The notes under the pieces: model-generated
The model's input: the letters and a program-made list of their open reading frames with translations, nothing else
What the model was told of the DNA's origin: nothing
The model's database searches: none
From: Thiomicrospira pelophila DSM 1534
GTDB taxonomy: Bacteria > Pseudomonadota > Gammaproteobacteria > Thiomicrospirales > Thiomicrospiraceae
Reading direction: 5' to 3'
Assembly (NCBI RefSeq): GCF_000711195.1
Contig: NZ_JOMR01000001.1
Coordinates: 124,001-188,000 of the forward strand
Length of the DNA: 64,000 nucleotides
Shown here: piece after piece, positions 49,274 to 62,052 of the stretch
Position numbering within the stretch: the first letter of the stretch is position 1
Layout: each line of letters starts with the position of its first letter
Made by a program: the position numbers and the translations under genes

Positions 49274-50437
49274 TTATAACTCACCGTAAGAATGAAGACC
49301 CGATAGGAAGATATTTACGCCTAAAAAAGCAAAGGTCGTAATAAATAAGCCGATTACCGCCCACCAAGCCATAGGTGCACCATGCCAACCTTTGGTCATG
49401 CGGATGTGTAACCAAGCGGCGTAGTTAAGCCAAACAATTAAAGCCCAAGTCTCTTTTGGATCCCAAGACCAATAACCGCCCCAAGCTTCTGCGGCCCACA
49501 TAGCGCCAAGCACGGTCGCTACGGTAAAGAATGCAAAACCAATCGCAATTGAGCGATACATAATATCGTCCATAATGCGTTGAGTCGGTAGGCCTGTTAA
49601 TAAACGGCTTTGCGGGTTATGTTTTTCTAATCTTAAACGAATTAACATCGCCACACCAACCATCGCGGCAATCGAAAAACCACCGTAACCAACAAAATTG
49701 GCAGGTACATGAATTTTCATCCACCAGCTTTGTAGAGCTGGAATAAGTGGTTGAATTTCGTGTGACTGTCGATCAAATACATACCAAAGAACAAATAGAA
49801 CTGAGGCACTCATCACCAACATAACAAACCCGCCCATCGCACGGGTTTTGAACTTCTGTTCGTAGTAGAGGTACATAAGGACTGTCATAACGATAAATAA
49901 AATAAATACTTCGTATAATGAGCTTACCGGAATATGACCATAGTCAGAACTAATTAGATAGGACTCATACCAACGTACCATTAAGCCAACAAAGCCTAAA
50001 GTAGCAGCTGTCCAGGTAATAAAAGTTGAAACTTTATAAATGAAATCGGATTGTCTAAATAGACCAAAAAAGTAGGTGACGGTACCTAATAAGACCAAAA
50101 AACTCATCCACATGATAGCGGCTTGACTTGATATGAGGTATTTTAGGAAAAAAATGGTTTCATTGGCTTCATATTGATTGCCGTTAGTTTGATAAAACCA
50201 TATGGATATCAAACTTATGGTGGCAACAAAATAAGCATGGGTTTGAAAGCTTTTCCAATACCAGCCTAACCAGATGGTTGCTAACGAAACTCCAAATAAT
50301 ATGGCAACCTCATAGCCATCCATATTGTCTTGGTATACTTGCCAAGCAACTATACTTCCGATTAATACGATTAATGGCCAAAGCCAGTCCCGTAGTGAAA
50401 AGCGTTGCCAAATTGCATTTTTGTTTGTGTTTTCCAT
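49274..50437 (-). CDS. ccsB: Cytochrome c biogenesis protein CcsB (CcsA/ResC type)
   Basis: The 387-residue membrane protein has about eight to ten helices and the haem-handling WWD-type motif WAAEAWGGYWSWDPKETWALIVWL. Conserved histidines lie nearby in KIHVPANFVGYGG and LNYAAWLHIRM. Together with ResB it forms the system II cytochrome c synthase, which carries haem across the membrane and attaches it to CxxCH. It is 11 bases downstream of resB. System II, rather than the Ccm system, is therefore used here. Confidence 0.93.
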   Translation of the reverse strand: MENTNKNAIWQRFSLRDWLWPLIVLIGSIVAWQVYQDNMDGYEVAILFGVSLATIWLGWYWKSFQTHAYFVATISLISIWFYQTNGNQYEANETIFFLKYLISSQAAIMWMSFLVLLGTVTYFFGLFRQSDFIYKVSTFITWTAATLGFVGLMVRWYESYLISSDYGHIPVSSLYEVFILFIVMTVLMYLYYEQKFKTRAMGGFVMLVMSASVLFVLWYVFDRQSHEIQPLIPALQSWWMKIHVPANFVGYGGFSIAAMVGVAMLIRLRLEKHNPQSRLLTGLPTQRIMDDIMYRSIAIGFAFFTVATVLGAMWAAEAWGGYWSWDPKETWALIVWLNYAAWLHIRMTKGWHGAPMAWWAVIGLFITTFAFLGVNIFLSGLHSYGEL

Positions 50438-50448
50438 AAGAGCCCGAC

Positions 50449-52443
50449 CTATGCTTTAAATTGTGTAACAAATTTTTCGAATTCTGCTTCTGTTTCCGGC
50501 AGTTTCTTATTGTCTTTTCCGGCTATCGTCACTTCTGTTTTATCGCCTGCCGCTTTTAGGTGTATCCAAACGCGACGTTGTCGTACATAAAACATAAAGA
50601 AGACTCCCATTATAAGCATCGCGCTCCCAAAATAAACCACATCTTTACCAGGAGATTTTGTTATCTGTAATCCGGTCGATTGTATTTGCTCAAAGCCAGT
50701 TAGCTCAAAAAATAATGGTGGACCGTATCGATTTAAACTGGCAATAGCAGTTAAAGCGTCTTCAAACCATAGTTGATGTTCTTGGCTGATGTTGCCAGGA
50801 TCGTCCATAATAACGCCTTCTTCATCTAAAATATGTAGATATAAAGTTTGTAAAGCGTTGGCTAATTGATCGTAATAAAATGCCATTACTTGTTCTTGTT
50901 GATCTTGCGGCACATTGGTTTCAACAAAACGCGCTATGCCATCAAACCCGGTTTGGCGATAAAGGTTAATTAATTGACTAAACAAACGTAATTGGGTCTG
51001 ATAAGTCGAATCTTCCATATCTGCAGGTTTGGGTACCATATTTGCAAGTGCTGTTTCTCGAGCTTCTGGATTGTTTAGCAAAGCTAAAAACTTAAAGAAA
51101 CGATCTTTACTACGATTAGCATCGGCTGGAATAAATAAATAGCGGAAAGGGTCGGCGACCGAAGTACGCACGCCACTCATGAAAAACCAACGATTTTCTT
51201 GTTTGTTTGGGATCATGTAGTTTTCATACTCCCACGCTTTGCCTTGTTCGTTCCGGACTTTAAACAATACACTAGGCCCGTTGTTTTGCATTTTACGGCC
51301 AGTTAGCTCGGCTTCTTCTTCGTCTCTAGGTATGATGTTGTAGAGCTTAAAATCTGTAAGCTCAATACGGAACTGGCCAACAGGTGTGGTTAAAGATTCA
51401 TTTTGATTAACGGCTGATTCAACTATAGAGTTGCTGATGTTGGGGGAAGCAAGTGCGTGCACTTTAAAATTTACTTTTGAGCCACCATCGCCAAATGATG
51501 ATTGATAAATTGCATAGTCTTTATAATAAAGCGGGTGATTTACTTCGATGGTTTTTGCTAAAGGCTCTTCCAAATCATCGGCATATAGCAATATGTCACT
51601 TTCATATGATTTGGGCATGCCATTGTCGTAATAATCCAGACGGAAGTCAGTCACTTGGATTCTAAAAGGCAGTTGTTGAACCAAATAACCATCCCCATAA
51701 GGTAAAAACAACACATCAGCATCACGCCCTTCTGTGATGTTTACATTGCCTCGATATGAGTAGTTATCTGAAGATAACCAGGCTTTTGAATCGACATCAT
51801 TCAAAGATACATTGCGCGTTTCAGGTGCTAAGTTACCGGTCCATTCGCTAAATTTTAAGTATAAGTTTCCATCCATTAATGCACCGATACAAATAACGAT
51901 GATTGAAACATGGCTGAAAAAATAACCTAATCGATTCCAGTGGCCTTTTAAACCGGCCACCGTAACACTGCCATCGTCTTTTTGATGAATACGATGACGA
52001 AAACTTTCTTGTTTTAATGTTTTAACCGCATGTTGTTGAAGATTGTCGACAGAATCGTTTAATGTAAAGCTGCTATGGTTTGGTTGATGTTTTAAAGCAT
52101 TTAGTGAGAGTTTCTCACTAAATTGTTTCATGTCTTTAATAAACACAGGCGTATTTCGGCTAACACAGACGCCTGTAGATACTAATAAAAACAATAAAAC
52201 TAGCATAAACCATGAAGCACCATAGACGCTGTAAAGGTCTAAACGACTGTAAACCTCATGCCAGAAAGGTCCAAACTTAATAATGTAATCTTGTACAACT
52301 TGATTCTGTTTTAAAACCGTACCGATCACCGAGGCAATCGAAAGCATTACTAATAAAGTAATGGCTAGATTCATTGAACCTAAGAACTCTAGCCAGCTAG
52401 GTGATTTACGATTAGGCTTGGATATATTTTTGTTTTCAGACAT
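50449..52443 (-). CDS. resB: Cytochrome c biogenesis protein ResB (Ccs1)
   Basis: The start is ATG 52443 (MSENKNISKPNRKSPSWLEFLGSMNLAI), giving 664 residues. Three membrane helices near the N-terminus, with the block GSMNLAITLLVMLSIASVIGTVLKQNQ, precede a very large periplasmic domain and a final helix (PGKDVVYFGSAMLIMGVFFMFYVRQRRVWI). These features define ResB/Ccs1, the partner of CcsB. It is the first gene of the resB-ccsB-dsbA operon and is divergent from engB. Confidence 0.93.
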   Translation of the reverse strand: MSENKNISKPNRKSPSWLEFLGSMNLAITLLVMLSIASVIGTVLKQNQVVQDYIIKFGPFWHEVYSRLDLYSVYGASWFMLVLLFLLVSTGVCVSRNTPVFIKDMKQFSEKLSLNALKHQPNHSSFTLNDSVDNLQQHAVKTLKQESFRHRIHQKDDGSVTVAGLKGHWNRLGYFFSHVSIIVICIGALMDGNLYLKFSEWTGNLAPETRNVSLNDVDSKAWLSSDNYSYRGNVNITEGRDADVLFLPYGDGYLVQQLPFRIQVTDFRLDYYDNGMPKSYESDILLYADDLEEPLAKTIEVNHPLYYKDYAIYQSSFGDGGSKVNFKVHALASPNISNSIVESAVNQNESLTTPVGQFRIELTDFKLYNIIPRDEEEAELTGRKMQNNGPSVLFKVRNEQGKAWEYENYMIPNKQENRWFFMSGVRTSVADPFRYLFIPADANRSKDRFFKFLALLNNPEARETALANMVPKPADMEDSTYQTQLRLFSQLINLYRQTGFDGIARFVETNVPQDQQEQVMAFYYDQLANALQTLYLHILDEEGVIMDDPGNISQEHQLWFEDALTAIASLNRYGPPLFFELTGFEQIQSTGLQITKSPGKDVVYFGSAMLIMGVFFMFYVRQRRVWIHLKAAGDKTEVTIAGKDNKKLPETEAEFEKFVTQFKA

Positions 52444-52532
52444 AAGTGTTTTCTTCAATTTGGCGGATTTAAAAAAATCGATCGGCGTATGAGTATATAC
52501 TTCTCACTGTTAATGTTAAAGGTAAAAAAACC

Positions 52533-53165
52533 GTGATTACTCAACACCCTCTGTATCAAAAGGCCACCTATTTAAAAAGTGCGCCGAACTTGTCTCACTG
52601 TCCTGAAGATGAAGGTTACGAAGTCGCATTTGCAGGTCGTTCAAATGCCGGAAAGTCCAGTGCGCTTAATGTCATCACGTCACAAAAGAGCTTAGCGCGA
52701 ACCAGTAAAACTCCCGGTCGAACGCAAATGATTAACTTTTTTACCTTAGATGAAACACGCTACTTGGTGGATTTACCCGGTTACGGTTTTGCGAAGGTAA
52801 ATGTAAATGTGAAAAAATTATGGGAAGCGGGTTTGGCCGAGTATGTCGAAAAGCGCAAAGCGTTAAAAGGTTTGATGTTAATGATGGATGTGCGCCATCC
52901 TTTACAACCCTTAGACTTAATGATGCTGGACTGGACAAAGGAATTGGGTTTACCGGTTCATATTTTATTAACTAAGTCCGATAAGTTTAAGCGGGGTCCC
53001 GCTAATAGCGCGTTGCTAGGCGTAAAAAAAGTCCTGAAAGAGGATTACCCGCATGCTACGGCACAGCTTTTTTCGTCTTTAAACCGAGATGGTTTGCACC
53101 AGGCCTGGGCGAAACTAGATGAGTGGTTTGACAATCAAGTCAAACAAGATGAACCAGAAGAATAA
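52533..53165 (+). CDS. engB: Ribosome biogenesis GTPase EngB/YihA
   Basis: The 210-residue protein starts with GTG 52533 ([20 protein letters not shown]). The GTPase motifs are G1 [10 protein letters not shown]3 DLPGYGFAK and G4 TKSD, in the EngB/TrmE-type order. It is essential for 50S ribosomal subunit assembly in many bacteria. It is divergent from resB with an 89-base gap and precedes hemF. Confidence 0.95.
   Translation: MITQHPLYQKATYLKSAPNLSHCPEDEGYEVAFAGRSNAGKSSALNVITSQKSLARTSKTPGRTQMINFFTLDETRYLVDLPGYGFAKVNVNVKKLWEAGLAEYVEKRKALKGLMLMMDVRHPLQPLDLMMLDWTKELGLPVHILLTKSDKFKRGPANSALLGVKKVLKEDYPHATAQLFSSLNRDGLHQAWAKLDEWFDNQVKQDEPEE
53098..53109. repeat. Iterated palindrome, core CCAGGCCTGG
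   Basis: ACCAGGCCTGGG in engB: the core is intact. It encodes Gln-Ala-Trp in LHQAWAKL. Confidence 0.85.
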
Positions 53166-53193
53166 TTAAAGAACACACTAGAACAAGATTTAA

Positions 53194-54141
<948 letters not shown>

Positions 54142-54143
54142 GC

Positions 54144-54155
54144 ACCAGGCCTGGT
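54144..54155. repeat. Iterated palindrome ACCAGGCCTGGT (intergenic)
   Basis: An exact copy two bases after the hemF stop and 15 bases before the hslR start. Confidence 0.9.
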
Positions 54156-54170
54156 ACTTCTAGAGACGAT

Positions 54171-54554
54171 ATGCAACTAGACGAATCTAAACTTCGAATT
54201 GATAAATGGTTATGGGCTGCGCGATTTTTCAAAACGCGCGCCTTGGCTTCTGAAGCCGTCAAAGGTGGCAAAGTTGAAATCAACGGCCAAAAACCCAAAC
54301 CCAGTAAAACCATTCAACTTGGTGATACCTTGCGTGTTACTCAAGCGCATCGTAAAGTTGAAATTAAGGTCTTAGTTTTGTCTGACCGGCGTGGCTCATC
54401 GGATCAAGCCATGAGCTTATACGAATTAATATCAGAAGAACGCCTGCAACGTAAGCCAACCGCTGATATGGCGTTAGTGGGTTATCGTGAAAAAGGTGCG
54501 GGCCGCCCCACTAAACGCGATAGACGTAAAATTGATTCGTTGGATTATTCTTAA
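54171..54554 (+). CDS. hslR: Ribosome-associated heat shock protein Hsp15 (S4 domain)
   Basis: The start is ATG 54171 (MQLDESKLRIDKWLWAARFFKTRALA), giving 127 residues. An S4 RNA-binding domain covers about residues 7-65, with GGKVEINGQKPKPSKTIQLGDTL. A basic C-terminal tail (RPTKRDRRKIDSL) follows, as in Escherichia coli Hsp15. It rescues stalled 50S subunits carrying peptidyl-tRNA after heat shock. An earlier TTG start overlapping hemF is less likely. Confidence 0.92.
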   Translation: MQLDESKLRIDKWLWAARFFKTRALASEAVKGGKVEINGQKPKPSKTIQLGDTLRVTQAHRKVEIKVLVLSDRRGSSDQAMSLYELISEERLQRKPTADMALVGYREKGAGRPTKRDRRKIDSLDYS

Positions 54555-54579
54555 ACTGAAACGAGCCGTTTCGAGTTTT
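54553..54579. terminator. Bidirectional hairpin between hslR and response regulator genes
   Basis: AAACTGAAACG pairs with CGTTTC-G-AGTTT around AGC, with one bulged base. It starts two bases from the hslR stop and reaches the stop codon of the convergent response-regulator gene. T residues follow on both strands. Confidence 0.6.
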
Positions 54580-54946
54580 ATACAAGTTGCTTATCAAGGT
54601 TTTGATTGATTAAGACTTCAAGTTCGTCAAATTTAATCGGCTTGTGAATATAGCCGCACGCCCCGACCTGTTGGGCTTGGCTGTTCATGTCTATGTCGCC
54701 GTGACCACTCATGATCAGGCAAGGAATGTTGCTTAAGATGGTTTTAATTTTAGTAATTAAAGTAAAGCCATCCATACTTGGCATTCGCACATCGGTAATC
54801 ACAAAATCGACCGGCGTTTGCTGAATAACTTTTAATGCTTCTATTCCAGAGATCGCACTGATCACCTTATAGCCTGTGGTTTCTAAACGCCACTTTAGCA
54901 TTTTGATAATAGCCGGCTCGTCATCCACTAGTAATATCGTGCTCAT
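54578..54946 (-). CDS. Single-domain response regulator
   Basis: The 122-residue protein is a lone receiver domain: acidic pair in VDDEPAI, phosphoacceptor Asp in VITDVRMPSMDGF, Thr/Ser in LIMSGHG and Lys in IHKPIKFDEL. There is no output domain, so it acts through protein contacts, like CheY. It overlaps the upstream histidine kinase gene by four bases, which makes the pair one signalling unit. Confidence 0.92.
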   Translation of the reverse strand: MSTILLVDDEPAIIKMLKWRLETTGYKVISAISGIEALKVIQQTPVDFVITDVRMPSMDGFTLITKIKTILSNIPCLIMSGHGDIDMNSQAQQVGACGYIHKPIKFDELEVLINQNLDKQLV

Positions 54947-56595
54947 GATGGAATCTCAGATAGTTTATGGGGAATTTGCATTATAAAACGCGTACCTTTT
55001 CCTAGTTCTGATTGTATCATGAGATTAATATTAAATTCTTGCAGAATATTATGTACGATGGATAACCCAAGTCCCGTACCTTCTCCCGCTTCTTTGGTAG
55101 TAAAGAAAGGGTCGAGACAATGCTGGCGTGTCATTTCATCCATACCGATGCCATTATCTTCAATTACTAATGTGACGAATTGATGATCGCAGTTGAGTTT
55201 TACTTCAATTTTTTTAGATCGAGAGTTCTTAAGTGCACTTAAGGCATGACGCGCATTAGTAATTAAATTTACAATCACCTGCTCAAATTTCTGAGTTTCG
55301 ATCAATATTTGTGGGCAACTGGTATCAATATATTCAACTAATTCAATGGAGTTAATTCTTAATTGTTCTTTGAAAAAAGACAAAGCCGAATTTAAAGGAT
55401 GTTGAGGCTCAACCCAACGTTTAGGTGAGGGCTGTAGGCGCGCAAACGAACGCATATTGTTAATGATTTGGGTGGCGCGATCTACCTGATCAATAACATC
55501 TTGCGCGATTTCGACTTCAAAAGCTTGTGGGTTTTGGTCTTGTAATGAATGTTTAATCCCTTCGGCACCCAAGCGAATAACGGCCAATGGTTGATTAATT
55601 TCATGTGCAATCCCGGTGGCCATTTGTGCTTGATAGGCCAATTTTGCTTCAGCCGTTTTTAACGCGTCTATATCTTTAATAACCAGTAAATAGCGTGCCG
55701 TATCATCGAATCCATCCACTTTTAGATGGGTGTCAAACCTGGACGCAGATAATAAACCAAAGTGTTTGCCATTGGGATTGAGTTCAAAGTTAACCTCTAA
55801 GCTTTCTTGGCCAAGATTTTTAAGTTGACTTAATAATCGTTGGTTTTTTTGGCTGGTTTGAAAATATTCTTGGATAAAGTGACTTTGCAGGATTTCTAAG
55901 CTGGCTTCTAATTGCTGTTGAGCCGATAAATTGGCATCTAAAATGCGGCCCTGGTGGTCAATTAAGAACAACATATCTTGCATCGTATTCAAAATCTGTT
56001 GGTTATAACGATTTGAGTTATAGAGTTTTTGTTGAGACTCAAGCATCGCTTTCCACAGCTTTTGAGTAGCCGACCAAATGACAAACAACAACATCGTCAA
56101 TATGCTCAGAATAAAAAAGAATTTGCGCGATATTTCATCTAATAAAGTGTCGTAATTTTCTGGATTTACGTAATAGGTTACGCTGGCCAAAAGTTCCAAA
56201 GAGTGTTGGTCATAAAGCGGAGTAACGACCTTAAAGCAGTCTTGGCAGTTACTTTCACCACGCTGAAGTGAGCGATTATGATTGGGAAAAAACTCGGGGT
56301 TAAATTCGATCTTAATGCCCTTTACGAAAGGTTTTTGATGTTTTTCATCGTTATAGAGTAAGATTTTGCCCACTTCTCGTTGCAATAAGAACGCATCATC
56401 CAATACGGTTTTATGCATCAACTCTCGACTTAAAGATTGCGTAAGTAGATTAGCCTGCGACTGCGCTTCTTCATGCAGTCTGGGTTGTAGGACATAATAA
56501 AAATAGACAAATATCAATAAAATAATGCCCATAGATAAGGCAATAAAAATTAAGCCTAAGTTCCCGGTTAATCGATGGGTGCTTTGGTTATTCAT
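54943..56595 (-). CDS. Membrane sensor histidine kinase with PAS domain
   Basis: The 550-residue kinase has one helix at ~14-36, a periplasmic region ~37-157 with a cysteine pair CQDC (C117, C120), and a second helix at ~158-180. A PAS domain (~200-310) and the kinase core follow, with phospho-acceptor H331 in GIAHEINQPLA, N box NARHALSAL and G box GEGTGLGLSIV. It belongs to the HPK4-like HEINQPL group. The periplasmic cysteines suggest a disulfide or metal switch, which is inference. It overlaps both the upstream periplasmic-protein gene and the downstream response-regulator gene. Confidence 0.92.
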   Translation of the reverse strand: MNNQSTHRLTGNLGLIFIALSMGIILLIFVYFYYVLQPRLHEEAQSQANLLTQSLSRELMHKTVLDDAFLLQREVGKILLYNDEKHQKPFVKGIKIEFNPEFFPNHNRSLQRGESNCQDCFKVVTPLYDQHSLELLASVTYYVNPENYDTLLDEISRKFFFILSILTMLLFVIWSATQKLWKAMLESQQKLYNSNRYNQQILNTMQDMLFLIDHQGRILDANLSAQQQLEASLEILQSHFIQEYFQTSQKNQRLLSQLKNLGQESLEVNFELNPNGKHFGLLSASRFDTHLKVDGFDDTARYLLVIKDIDALKTAEAKLAYQAQMATGIAHEINQPLAVIRLGAEGIKHSLQDQNPQAFEVEIAQDVIDQVDRATQIINNMRSFARLQPSPKRWVEPQHPLNSALSFFKEQLRINSIELVEYIDTSCPQILIETQKFEQVIVNLITNARHALSALKNSRSKKIEVKLNCDHQFVTLVIEDNGIGMDEMTRQHCLDPFFTTKEAGEGTGLGLSIVHNILQEFNINLMIQSELGKGTRFIMQIPHKLSEIPS

Positions 56596-57094
56596 ACTGT
56601 TCGGCTACTCTGACAAAGAAGGGTTTTAAGACAATATTTTTAAGTTCTAATTGTTTCGGATTGATTTGTGGGCGTACTTGTTCTTTCACAGAAATACCAG
56701 TATCGGCCCCCATGGATACGGATTGATAAAAAGGTGAAAAATTCAATATTTGGTGTTGCGCTGTAAATTCAAGCAGGCTGTCTGATTGTAGGTCGGGATG
56801 GCTGATAAAAATAATCTGAATATCATCTGAGCTTAGGGTAGCTTCCAGTGTACGAATGCTAATAGGGTTATTCAGTGTTTTTTTAAGTTGTTGAGCTACC
56901 ACTTCTGCTTGATGACGGTTCTGTTGATACACAATCACAATGGCTGGGTTATTGTTCGGAGTACTTACAATCGACTTGACTAAAGTTGGGAAAACCTCGG
57001 TACCCACCCACAAATAAGCCTCATCGCGCTGGTTAAGGGCAAGGCTTAAGTGGCTGTATAAGATAAATATCAGCAAAAATAGGGGGCGTATCAC
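56588..57094 (-). CDS. Uncharacterised secreted protein upstream of a histidine kinase
   Basis: The 168-residue protein has a signal peptide ending SLALNQRD and no membrane helix after it. The fold may resemble the YfiR/DUF4154 or periplasmic-binding type: alternating strands and helices with IQIIFISHPDLQ, a serine-rich GADTGISVKEQVRPQIN segment and a C-terminal helix. The resemblance is weak and I claim no family. It overlaps the sensor kinase gene by eight bases, so it probably delivers or modulates the periplasmic signal read by that kinase. Confidence 0.6.
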   Translation of the reverse strand: MIRPLFLLIFILYSHLSLALNQRDEAYLWVGTEVFPTLVKSIVSTPNNNPAIVIVYQQNRHQAEVVAQQLKKTLNNPISIRTLEATLSSDDIQIIFISHPDLQSDSLLEFTAQHQILNFSPFYQSVSMGADTGISVKEQVRPQINPKQLELKNIVLKPFFVRVAEQYE

Positions 57095-57179
57095 TCGTTT
57101 AATAAAGGTAACTCAGTCTGTGGATAAGTAAAATAAATTATAACAAAGGACAGGATGGGCGGGTGACGGGATTTGATGT

Positions 57180-57222
57180 AAAAAAGCCCTGCTTGATACA
57201 CAGATCAAAGCAGGGCTTTTTT
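57180..57222. terminator. Strong bidirectional terminator after prk
   Basis: AAAAAAGCCCTGCTTGAT pairs with ATCAAAGCAGGGCTTTTTT around a short loop. A-rich and T-rich flanks allow termination from either side. It lies 19 bases past the prk stop. Confidence 0.9.
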
Positions 57223-57240
57223 AGAAGTGCTAATACAGAC

Positions 57241-58179
57241 TTAAGCTTTTGCTAAGGCCGCACGTTTCTTTTCTACAAGGTTATGGATAATTGGCGACAT
57301 CAATAAATCCATTGCTAATACCATGTGTTCCGAGTTGTATACCAAAGTTTCTGGAGTTTGTAACCAAGCCCCAGGAATCTTATCGGCAATCTTCTGTAGG
57401 TCAACGTCTTGATGGCGCACATGTGTCACCATTAAAGAGTTTTTAGGTTCTGGAACCAAAGCCGCCTCGTCTTCTAGTGTTGAGAAGGGATCCGAAGTAT
57501 CGACTAATGGTACACGGTGGAAGTTGATATGAGTACGGTGGAATTGAGGTACCACGTATTCAATATAGTCTTCCATACGCTCTAAAATAATATCGCGTAC
57601 TTGACCAACGCTATATGGACGCTCAGAGGTATCGCGATAGATTTTTTGCATCCACTCAATGTTTACAACTGGGCATACACCAATCCCAAGATCTACATGT
57701 TGAGCAACGTCATAAAAGTCAGCGTCTTCTTTTTCGGTTTTTACACGGCGAACCATACCATGAAGTCCTTCGTAAAAAAGAATATCGGTGCCTTCAGGGA
57801 TATCTTCCCAAGGAGTAAACTCACCTGGGTTTAAGTTGGTACCTAAACGTGCATTTAACTCAGCCGCTTCTTCATCACTATGAATGTAATAGCGACGTTT
57901 TCCACTACCAGTTGAACGGTACTCGCTGAACAATTGTTCTAGTTTTTTAAATTCGTTCGCATATTCAGAAAAATGAGTTAGCACTCGGCCGCCATTTTCC
58001 TTACTTTCAGCTACCTTTTGTTTCATAGTAGCGCGATCGTATTTGTGAAAACTATCGCCTTCAATGATTGCGGCATTAAGATTTTCGCGCTTAAAGATTT
58101 CCTCTACCGCACGTTTCACAAATGACGTACCAGCACCAGATGAACCGGTGACGGTAACAATAGGATGAACTACAGACAT
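57241..58179 (-). CDS. prk: Phosphoribulokinase
   Basis: The start is ATG 58179 (MSVVHPIVTVTGSSGAGTSFVKRA) behind GGAGG, giving 312 residues. The P-loop is GSSGAGTS (12-19). Substrate segments EGDSFHKYDR, HFSEYANEF, FYEGLHGM and the class I (proteobacterial) length are clear. It phosphorylates ribulose 5-phosphate to ribulose 1,5-bisphosphate and marks the cell as a Calvin-cycle autotroph. It is not in a cbb operon here; its neighbours are gyrB and a two-component system. A strong terminator follows. Confidence 0.96.
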   Translation of the reverse strand: MSVVHPIVTVTGSSGAGTSFVKRAVEEIFKRENLNAAIIEGDSFHKYDRATMKQKVAESKENGGRVLTHFSEYANEFKKLEQLFSEYRSTGSGKRRYYIHSDEEAAELNARLGTNLNPGEFTPWEDIPEGTDILFYEGLHGMVRRVKTEKEDADFYDVAQHVDLGIGVCPVVNIEWMQKIYRDTSERPYSVGQVRDIILERMEDYIEYVVPQFHRTHINFHRVPLVDTSDPFSTLEDEAALVPEPKNSLMVTHVRHQDVDLQKIADKIPGAWLQTPETLVYNSEHMVLAMDLLMSPIIHNLVEKKRAALAKA

Positions 58180-58222
58180 AAACAGCCTCCATAATAAAAA
58201 ATGAATGGATTGCATTCATTCG

Positions 58223-58234
58223 ACCAGGCCTGGT
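58223..58234. repeat. Iterated palindrome ACCAGGCCTGGT (intergenic)
   Basis: An exact copy in the 105-base gap between gyrB and prk, 44 bases upstream of the prk start. It extends to GACCAGGCCTGGTC. Confidence 0.9.
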
Positions 58235-58284
58235 CAGGATTTAAATTAAAAACTTTTGTAATGACCCTTTTTAGGCATTATTTT

Positions 58285-60732
<2,448 letters not shown>

Positions 60733-60795
60733 TTAAGTCATCGGATTCTACCACAAAATTTCCCTATTTGTTGAGTTGGCAAAGTTACGACTGGC

Positions 60796-61881
60796 TTAGA
60801 TGGCCTGGATTTTACCTTGTTGGATTTCAAAGAAAGCCGTATTTTCTGGGTTTAGGATTGGAATTAAGTCAGCCGCGGTTGTGGTGACGAGATGCTGAAT
60901 GTTTAGACTTTGTAATAATGACATTAAAGTGTTGCGGTGCTGGCTATCGAGCTCAGCAGGCAAATCATCAATCAACATGACCACTGAATTTTGAGTCTGT
61001 TTCTGTAAATATTGGGCTTGAGCCAATAATAAAGCGCAAACAAATAACTTTTGTTGACCACGCGACAAACTAACTAAGGGCTCTTGTTGTTGAATGCGAA
61101 ATTTTATATCGGATCGGTGGCAACCGTACTGGGTGTGTCCAAGTTGAACATCACGCACATAGTGTTCATCCAAACAAGTTGCATAACTGGCTTGGTTCGC
61201 GGGCCACCCTGGATAAAACCGTACATCAATTTGGCTATCTAGTTCTGGCATAAGATGCTGAATAAAATCGGTTAAATAGGGGGTTAGAGCACTTAAATAT
61301 TCGGCTCTTAAATGGTTAATTTGCTCAGATGTTTCAATTAGCTGCGCATCCCATAAGCGAGTTTGGGCACTAGGTAACTGCTTTTTTAAACTATGGTTGC
61401 GCTGTTTTAGAGCACGTTGATAGTGTCGCCAAGCTTGGATGAAACTGGGGTGGTGATAAAAGCAGCCCCAGTCTAAAAATTGGCGGCGAGCTTTCGGACC
61501 CTCTTCAAGCAAGCGATGGCTTTCGGGGGTTAGAAGTTGAATTGGCAAATGGCGCGCGAGTTCAGACTGGTTTTTTAAATTTTGGCCGTCAAGACGTAAC
61601 TCTAATCCGTTAGTGGTGCGCTGCAAGCCAAGTTTATGGGTGTGAGCATCTTGCTCAACTTCACAGTAGAGGGTCATATCGGTATGATTAATTTCAATCA
61701 GTTGTTGAGGTTTGGTAGTACGAAATGATCGACCAGAGGCCATGACCCATAAGGCTTCGATAACCGATGTTTTGCCGGCCGCATTATCGCCTATAATGAC
61801 ATTTAAACCGGGCGCGAGTGATAACCAGGCCTGGTGTAAGTTACGAAACTGGGTGAGTTGCAGTGTTTTAAGACGCGCCAT
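60796..61881 (-). CDS. recF: DNA replication and repair protein RecF
   Basis: The 361-residue SMC-like ATPase has Walker A GDNAAGKTSVIEAL, the signature VSLSRGQQKLFVCALLLAQ and Walker B VVMLIDDLPAELD. It loads RecA at gaps. In the classical cluster recF is preceded by dnaN and dnaA; here the upstream neighbour is rpmH, only 171 bases away, so that pair is missing from this position. Confidence 0.96.
   Translation of the reverse strand: MARLKTLQLTQFRNLHQAWLSLAPGLNVIIGDNAAGKTSVIEALWVMASGRSFRTTKPQQLIEINHTDMTLYCEVEQDAHTHKLGLQRTTNGLELRLDGQNLKNQSELARHLPIQLLTPESHRLLEEGPKARRQFLDWGCFYHHPSFIQAWRHYQRALKQRNHSLKKQLPSAQTRLWDAQLIETSEQINHLRAEYLSALTPYLTDFIQHLMPELDSQIDVRFYPGWPANQASYATCLDEHYVRDVQLGHTQYGCHRSDIKFRIQQQEPLVSLSRGQQKLFVCALLLAQAQYLQKQTQNSVVMLIDDLPAELDSQHRNTLMSLLQSLNIQHLVTTTAADLIPILNPENTAFFEIQQGKIQAI
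61824..61835. repeat. Iterated palindrome ACCAGGCCTGGT
   Basis: An exact copy in recF, encoding Gln-Ala-Trp in LHQAWLSL near the N-terminus. Confidence 0.9.
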
Positions 61882-61977
61882 GCTTTTTAATCATAAAAAA
61901 GGCCATTCTACCATGATCTAGATTTGCTAAGATTGGTAAGGGCTCGAGATTGATTTGTGTGTTTGTCGTTAATTTAC

Positions 61978-62006
61978 TTGCAATTTTTAGTTGGGTTCTT
62001 TAAAAT
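61978..62006 (+). promoter_or_regulatory. Predicted promoter of rpmH-rnpA
   Basis: TTGCAA and TAAAAT are separated by exactly 17 bases, and the -10 ends 46 bases before the rpmH ATG. No DnaA boxes are seen in the recF-rpmH gap. Confidence 0.55.
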
Positions 62007-62052
62007 TCGCTGTTCTCTTTTTTCGATCGAAATTTTGTAATAGGTAACTGAC

